Below are positions 6,810-9,398 of a DNA stretch of 9,398 bases, piece by piece. The notes under the pieces are model-generated. The model was not told the origin of the DNA, ran no database searches, and saw only the letters and a list, made by a program, of their open reading frames with translations. The stretch is from positions 1 through 9,398 of the forward strand of contig CAKOXI010000034.1 of the NCBI GenBank assembly GCA_934130045.1, read 5' to 3'. The stretch comes from an uncultured Bacilli bacterium (GTDB lineage: Bacteria > Bacillota_I > Bacilli_A > RF39 > UBA660). A program made the position numbers and the translations under genes. How positions within the stretch are numbered: the first letter of the stretch is position 1; every line of letters starts with the position of its first letter.

Positions 6810-6838
6810 AATATAACATATAAAATAAGTTCAGTCAA
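6810..6838 (-). promoter_or_regulatory. Sigma-A promoter of the T-box deoC-tyrS operon
   Basis: On the minus strand TTGACT (6833-6838) and TATATT (6810-6815) are spaced by 17 bases. The start should fall near 6802-6804, giving a leader of about 285 bases that covers the whole T-box. The promoter lies right after the upstream regulator gene, which has no clear terminator, so some readthrough into the leader is possible. Confidence 0.85.
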
Positions 6839-6865
6839 TTTTATTATATGAAATTAACAAAAAAA

Positions 6866-7219
6866 TTATTTTATTCTTCTATCCATAAGCTCTACTGTTC
6901 TATTTAAATCAGAATTTAATTTTTTATAAAGTTTTGGATATTTCTTAATTTCATTAATAATATCCATATCTACTTTTGATAATCTTCTTAAATAAGATTC
7001 ATCATCTTCACAAACAACATCAAAATCTCTACCAAGAAGATAATCTGGTGTCATATTTAAAATATCAATTATTTTTAGAAAAGTTTCCATTGTTGGAGTT
7101 CTAGTTCCATTTTCATATCCACATACTGAAACTTTTGTTACTCCTAGCAAATCTCCTAATTCTTGTTGAGACATTCCTCTTTTTAATCGTTCTTCTTTTA
7201 TTCTATTTCCTACTATCAT
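6866..7219 (-). CDS. XRE-family helix-turn-helix regulator
   Basis: This is a 117-residue DNA-binding regulator. Residues about 5-60 form an XRE/HTH_3 domain: GNRIKEERLKRGMSQQEL, then LLGVTKVSVCGYENGTRTPT as turn and recognition helix, then the helix ending DYLLGR. The C-terminal half (about 65-117) is charged and helical, with no sensor domain I recognise. It might mediate dimerisation. ATG 7217-7219 is chosen because GGAGG (7227-7231) lies 7 bases upstream. An in-frame ATG at 7238-7240 has no ribosome site and would add seven residues. It is divergent from the small regulator at 7359, with a GTTAAC-containing repeat over its own transcription start, suggesting autoregulation. The regulon is unknown. 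After its stop there is a T tract but no convincing hairpin. Confidence 0.85.
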   Translation of the reverse strand: MIVGNRIKEERLKRGMSQQELGDLLGVTKVSVCGYENGTRTPTMETFLKIIDILNMTPDYLLGRDFDVVCEDDESYLRRLSKVDMDIINEIKKYPKLYKKLNSDLNRTVELMDRRIK

Positions 7220-7240
7220 ACAACTTCCTCCATTATCCAT

Positions 7241-7330
7241 TTGTTAACTTTATTATAACAATATAAGATTTACTTTTGTATATAATTAATTAAAAATTAA
7301 CAAATTACTTGAAATTAATTAATTGTTAAC
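7241..7330. repeat. Three TTGTTAA repeats: candidate operators between divergent XRE genes
   Basis: TTGTTAAC occurs at 7241-7248 and 7323-7330, and the reverse-strand form TTAACAA at 7297-7303. The first covers the expected start of the leftward transcript. The third lies in the spacer between -35 and -10 of the rightward promoter, and makes an inverted pair with the second. Their placement suits operators for one or both XRE proteins. Role and binding protein are inferred. Confidence 0.5.
7252..7260 (-). promoter_or_regulatory. Extended -10 promoter of the leftward XRE gene
   Basis: The minus strand reads TGTTATAAT, a consensus extended -10 (TG-n-TATAAT), with no good -35 box. Transcription would start near 7245, inside the GTTAAC-type repeat at 7241-7248, and about 14 bases before the GGAGG. 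Confidence 0.65.
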
Positions 7331-7337
7331 GTATAAT
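7309..7337 (+). promoter_or_regulatory. Sigma-A promoter of the rightward XRE gene
   Basis: TTGAAA (7309-7314) and TATAAT (7332-7337) are 17 bases apart. The start would fall at about 7343-7345, so the mRNA begins almost at the ribosome site, with an untranslated leader of only about 15 bases. A TTGTTAAC repeat fills part of the spacer. Confidence 0.8.
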
Positions 7338-7358
7338 TATTGTAGGTGGTGGATTTAT

Positions 7359-7577
7359 ATGAATAATTTAAAATTAATTAGGATTAAAAATGGCTTTAGT
7401 TTAAGTCAAATGGCTCAGTTTTTAAATATAAGTAAAACATACTACTGGCAACTTGAAAATAATTCAAGACGCATATCTTATGAAATGGCAATAAAAATAT
7501 CCAATATATTTAAAAAGAAACCAGATGATATATTTTATAAGGAATTTGTTCAAAAATTAGGCATAGAAAAAGAGTAA
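7359..7577 (+). CDS. Small XRE-family (Cro/CI-type) helix-turn-helix protein
   Basis: This 72-residue protein is almost entirely one XRE/HTH_3 domain. NNLKLIRIKNGFSLSQMAQFLNIS is followed by KTYYWQLENNSRRISYEMAIKIS, and a short C-terminal helix contains KKPDDIFYKEF. Size and form recall phage Cro-like and YqaE-type small repressors, but no phage or integrase gene is in the window. The start is ATG 7359-7361, with an AGGTGGTGG ribosome site at 7344-7352. A TTG at 7323 in the same frame lies inside the promoter, so it cannot be the start. The gene is divergent from the larger XRE regulator, and TTGTTAAC lies in its promoter spacer. A two-regulator switch is possible but unproven. Its stop codon lies inside the shared terminator hairpin. 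Confidence 0.82.
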   Translation: MNNLKLIRIKNGFSLSQMAQFLNISKTYYWQLENNSRRISYEMAIKISNIFKKKPDDIFYKEFVQKLGIEKE

Positions 7578-7591
7578 ATTAATTACTCTTT
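7569..7591. terminator. Bidirectional terminator between the small XRE gene and rplT
   Basis: AAAGAGTAA (7569-7577) pairs with TTACTCTTT (7583-7591) around a 5-nt loop. On the minus strand it runs into a T tract; on the plus strand TATTTT follows. Both converging stop codons (7575-7577 and 7590-7592) overlap the stem, so the genes end only 12 bases apart. Confidence 0.85.
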
Positions 7592-8132
7592 ATTTTAATG
7601 CATTGATTAAATCAGCTTTTTTCATAGAAGAAATACCTTCAATACCTTTTTCCTTAGCCATTTCTTTTAATTCAGCTACAGTTAATTTTGATAAATCTGT
7701 ACTTTCAGCTTTTTCTAAATCCTTTTTTACTTCTTTTGTTTCTACCTTTGCAGTAGATTTTTTAGTAATAGTTTTACCAGCTAATGCACTATTTGCTATT
7801 TCAACTAAATTTGTAAATGCTTCTTTGTTATCAATTGCAATTTCACTTAACATCTTACGATTAATTGTTACTCCTGCTTTTGAAAGACCATTAATAAATT
7901 TTGAATAGCTAATGTTGTTTTCACGACAAGCTGCATTAATTCTTGTAATCCATAATTTTCTAAAATCTCTTTTCTTTTGTCTTCTATCTCTAAATGCATA
8001 TTTTCCTGAATGCATTACTTGTTCTTTTGCTGATTTATATAATCTATGTTTACTACCAAAGTACCCTTTAGCTTCTTTCATTACTTTTTTACGACGGGCA
8101 CGATGTATTGTTCCACCTTTAACTCTTGGCAT
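7590..8132 (-). CDS. rplT: 50S ribosomal protein L20 with C-terminal Rho_N-like extension
   Basis: Residues 1 to about 118 are an ordinary L20: MPRVKGGTIHRARRKKVMKEAKGYFGSKH at the start, FRKLWITRINAACRENNISYS, and the L20 end IDNKEAFTNLVEIA. L20 is an early 23S rRNA binder in 50S assembly and, in Bacillus, the repressor of its own operon. This copy is 180 residues rather than about 118. A Lys/Glu/Thr-rich linker (about 119-146) leads to LSKLTVAELKEMAKEKGI...KKADLINALK (147-180). That matches the helix-loop-helix Rho N-terminal/SAP-like fold, a small nucleic-acid-binding module. No frameshift or internal start suggests a separate gene, so I read it as a fusion. It is last in the infC operon, 17 bases after rpmI, with GGAGG at 8140-8144 eight bases (8133-8139 plus start) from ATG. 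Confidence 0.96.
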   Translation of the reverse strand: MPRVKGGTIHRARRKKVMKEAKGYFGSKHRLYKSAKEQVMHSGKYAFRDRRQKKRDFRKLWITRINAACRENNISYSKFINGLSKAGVTINRKMLSEIAIDNKEAFTNLVEIANSALAGKTITKKSTAKVETKEVKKDLEKAESTDLSKLTVAELKEMAKEKGIEGISSMKKADLINALK

Positions 8133-8149
8133 ATTAAATCCTCCTTCAA

Positions 8150-8347
8150 TTACTTAATAATATCTTTTAATCTATTGTAGTCAGCTTTACTTAATAATGA
8201 AGCTGTTCTACCTGCTCTATTTGATGCAGTATTCTTTTTTCCAGTATTATGTCTTGTACCTGGATGACCTATTTTAATAGTTCCACCTGGTCTTGCTTTA
8301 CAAACTTTAGCAGTACCTTTATGTGTTTTTTGTTTAACTTTTGGCAT
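8150..8347 (-). CDS. rpmI: 50S ribosomal protein L35
   Basis: This 65-residue basic protein has the normal L35 length. It starts with MPKVKQKTHKGTAK, has the central IKIGHPGTRHNTGKK stretch, and ends with LSKADYNRLKDIIK. L35 is a small, late-assembling 50S protein. It sits between infC and rplT, the conserved bacterial order. The infC stop codon TAG forms part of its ribosome site (TAGGAGG, with ATG at 8345-8347), so translation is tightly linked to infC. It has no separate promoter and shares control with the operon leader. Confidence 0.97.
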   Translation of the reverse strand: MPKVKQKTHKGTAKVCKARPGGTIKIGHPGTRHNTGKKNTASNRAGRTASLLSKADYNRLKDIIK

Positions 8348-8359
8348 ATTTAATTCCTC

Positions 8360-8890
8360 CTATTTTTCCTTTTTTGGTGCGAGTATCATTGACATTACTC
8401 TACCTTCTATGACAGGTTGTTGCTCAACACTAGCAACATTACTTAAAGCTTCTGCAAATCGAAGTAATACATTTTTTCCAAGTTCTGGATGAGCCATCTC
8501 ACGACCCTTAAATCTTATACTTGCTTTAACTTTATGTCCTTTTTCTAAATACTTTGTTGAATTAACAACACGAGTATTAAAATCATGAATATCTATTGTA
8601 ACTGACAAGCGATATTCTTTTAATTCTAAATTTGATTCTCTTTGACGTTTTTGATTTTCTTTTTGTTTTTTCTTATTTTCATACTTGTATTTATTATAAT
8701 CCATAATCTTACAAACTTGTGGTGTTGCATTTGGACTAATAAGTACAAGATCAAATCCAGCATAACTTGCTAAAGTAAGTGCATCTTTAATTGACTTAAT
8801 TCCTAATTTTTCACCATTTGGTCCAATAACCATTACTTCTTTTGCTCTAATTTGTTCATTTATAAACAAATCTTTTTCTTTACTTGCGAT
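8360..8890 (-). CDS. infC: Translation initiation factor IF-3 (likely ATC start)
   Basis: This is a 176-residue IF3 of normal length. The N-terminal domain contains INEQIRAKEVMVIGPNGEKLGI and the family signature KIMDYNKYKYE (61-71). A Lys/Gln-rich linker (about 72-90) leads to the C-terminal domain with HDFNTR, KVKASIRFKGREMAH and the terminal APKKEK. IF3 binds the 30S subunit, prevents premature 50S joining and rejects wrong start codons. I start at ATC 8888-8890, because GGAGG (8899-8903) lies 8 bases upstream and the product begins like Bacillus IF3. infC is known for AUU/AUC/AUA starts, which make it self-limiting. The nearest ATG (8903-8905) overlaps that GGAGG and has no ribosome site. 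A GTG at 8930-8932 lies in the terminator. The operon is controlled by the upstream attenuator. Confidence 0.95.
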   Translation of the reverse strand: MASKEKDLFINEQIRAKEVMVIGPNGEKLGIKSIKDALTLASYAGFDLVLISPNATPQVCKIMDYNKYKYENKKKQKENQKRQRESNLELKEYRLSVTIDIHDFNTRVVNSTKYLEKGHKVKASIRFKGREMAHPELGKNVLLRFAEALSNVASVEQQPVIEGRVMSMILAPKKEK

Positions 8891-8905
8891 ATCTGACACC
8901 TCCAT

Positions 8906-8932
8906 AAAAAAAGTGAATACACAAGTATCCAC
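8906..8932 (-). terminator. Attenuator (intrinsic terminator) before infC
   Basis: On the minus strand an 8-bp stem (8925-8932 with 8913-8920, one G-U) closes a TTGT loop and runs into seven T residues (8906-8912). It ends 2 bases before the infC ribosome site, the position of a regulated terminator. Its 5' arm is also the partner of the antiterminator sequence at 9009-9018. Confidence 0.9.
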
Positions 8933-9040
8933 AAATAAGCATAATAAAATAATATAATTTATTTATTTTTCAGCTTTTAACCCAAAACTATTTGTAATCG
9001 GGTGAGAAGTGGATACTTCTTCTTTCCTTTTTTTAAACTA
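8906..9040 (-). promoter_or_regulatory. L20-type leader of the infC-rpmI-rplT operon
   Basis: The leader can switch between two folds. AAGTATCCAC (9009-9018) pairs perfectly over ten bases with GTGGATACTT (8923-8932), the terminator's 5' arm, giving the antiterminator. Otherwise AGAAG and CTTCT around the same segment form a local hairpin and the terminator at 8906-8932 forms. ACCC (8999-9002 region) can pair with a downstream GGGT, and AAGC...GCTT closes a long AT-rich arm between the two switching segments. In Bacillus, L20 represses this operon by transcription attenuation at an infC leader. The layout here fits, though I infer the ligand from operon content. Confidence 0.82.
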
Positions 9041-9046
9041 TTATTC

Positions 9047-9075
9047 ATTATAGTAACAAATTATTACTTTGTCAA
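9047..9075 (-). promoter_or_regulatory. Consensus sigma-A promoter of infC-rpmI-rplT
   Basis: The minus strand shows perfect TTGACA (9070-9075) and TATAAT (9047-9052) boxes with a 17-base spacer. The start should be near 9040, giving about 150 bases of leader. It is the strongest promoter in the window, as expected for ribosomal protein genes behind an attenuator. Confidence 0.93.
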
Positions 9076-9114
9076 GCATTTTACTGTATTTTCTTATAAT
9101 AATAGTTCCATTAT

Positions 9115-9398
9115 TTAATTTTTTTGACAAAAATTTATAATTTCATTTAGAATTTCACTAAATTTTAATCCATTTGATGCTTTAAGTAATATACAATCAC
9201 CATTTTTAATAATTTCTTTTAAAATATTAATAGCTTCTAAATTATTTTCAAAACAATATAAGTTTTTACTATTAAATCCTAATTCTAATGCTTTGTTTCC
9301 TATATTTTTTGCTTCAAGACCCCCTAGTTTGACAGTTGTACTATAAAAATCCTCTCTAGATATTGAAAAATCTAGTTTTTTTATTGTTTTATGCTTGC
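9115..9398 (-). CDS. murF: MurF-like ligase, C-terminal end (partial)
   Basis: An open frame enters from the right edge on the minus strand and ends at TAA 9115-9117, giving the last 93 or so residues. The text LGGLEAKNIGNKALELGF, a predicted FENNLEAINILKEIIKNG, and GDCILLKASNGLKF near the end match the C-terminal domain of Mur ligases. There MurF usually shows GDVVLVKGS-type sequence. MurF adds D-Ala-D-Ala to the UDP-MurNAc tripeptide in the cytoplasm, for peptidoglycan synthesis. The catalytic and ATP-binding domains lie outside the window, so another Mur-type ligase cannot be excluded. The KASNGLKF version of the KGS motif is somewhat degenerate. It ends about 40 bases before the infC promoter, with no convincing terminator between them. 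Confidence 0.72.
   Translation of the reverse strand, partial: KHKTIKKLDFSISREDFYSTTVKLGGLEAKNIGNKALELGFNSKNLYCFENNLEAINILKEIIKNGDCILLKASNGLKFSEILNEIINFCQKN

Noticed and set aside
6841..6865. Possible terminator after the leftward XRE gene
   Set aside because: There is a seven-T tract after the stop codon but no stable stem before it; readthrough into the T-box leader cannot be excluded.
7603..8157. Two plus-strand open frames opposite rplT
   Set aside because: They are antisense shadows of the L20 gene, with no promoter, ribosome site or recognisable protein features.
8906..8932. GTG start for infC at 8930-8932
   Set aside because: It lies in the attenuator hairpin and would translate through the terminator; no ribosome site precedes it.
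9076..9114. Possible terminator after the murF-like gene (AATAAT/ATTATT hairpin)
   Set aside because: The stem is six A-T pairs without a following T run, too weak to call.
9124..9142. TTGACA and TATAAT on the plus strand in the murF-like gene
   Set aside because: The boxes are 7 bases apart, inside a coding region, with no gene downstream on that strand.
1..9398. CRISPR array, tRNA or rRNA gene, insertion sequence, integrase
   Set aside because: No spaced direct repeats, cloverleaf-like segments, rRNA-like stretches or transposase/integrase motifs were seen on either strand.

Overview
The window is an AT-rich chromosomal segment from a cell-walled, low-GC Gram-positive bacterium of the class Bacilli, most likely an Erysipelotrichales/RF39-like lineage close to the Mollicutes. 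The order is an inference. The class rests on EzrA, zinc-free ribosomal protein S4, a tyrosyl T-box, an L20-type infC leader, consensus sigma-A promoters, strong GGAGG ribosome binding sites, and the ezrA/rpsD/tyrS neighbourhood known from Bacillus. All Trp codons I checked are TGG, and all twelve stops are TAA or TAG.

Layout from left to right. (1) 38-2390, minus strand: ezrA (cell-division regulator) followed by a Nudix hydrolase gene and an intrinsic terminator. (2) 2472-3304, plus strand: rpsD with a consensus promoter, a pseudoknot-capable leader that is probably the S4 autoregulatory site, and its own terminator. (3) 3326-4576, plus strand: an exported coiled-coil M23 peptidase as a single-gene unit, facing tyrS across a shared bidirectional terminator. 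(4) 4616-6838, minus strand: a deoC-tyrS operon behind a tyrosine T-box leader with UAC specifier, UGGU bulge and antiterminator. tyrS appears translationally coupled to deoC. (5) 6866-7577: two divergent XRE-family regulators with TTGTTAA-type repeats over both promoters. (6) 7590-9075, minus strand: the infC-rpmI-rplT operon with a consensus promoter and an L20-type attenuator; IF3 appears to start at ATC. RplT carries an extra C-terminal Rho_N/SAP-like domain. (7) 9115-9398, minus strand: the 3' end of a murF-like gene running off the window.

Together the genes cover translation (S4, L20, L35, IF3, TyrRS) and envelope growth and division (EzrA, the M23 hydrolase, MurF-like ligase). Three independent RNA leaders control the translation genes, sensing S4, uncharged tRNA-Tyr and L20. 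I see no mobile element, CRISPR array, tRNA or rRNA gene. The least ordinary features are the L20-Rho_N fusion, deoC as first gene under a tyrosine T-box whose terminator appears to enclose rather than exclude the antiterminator, and the small divergent regulator pair.
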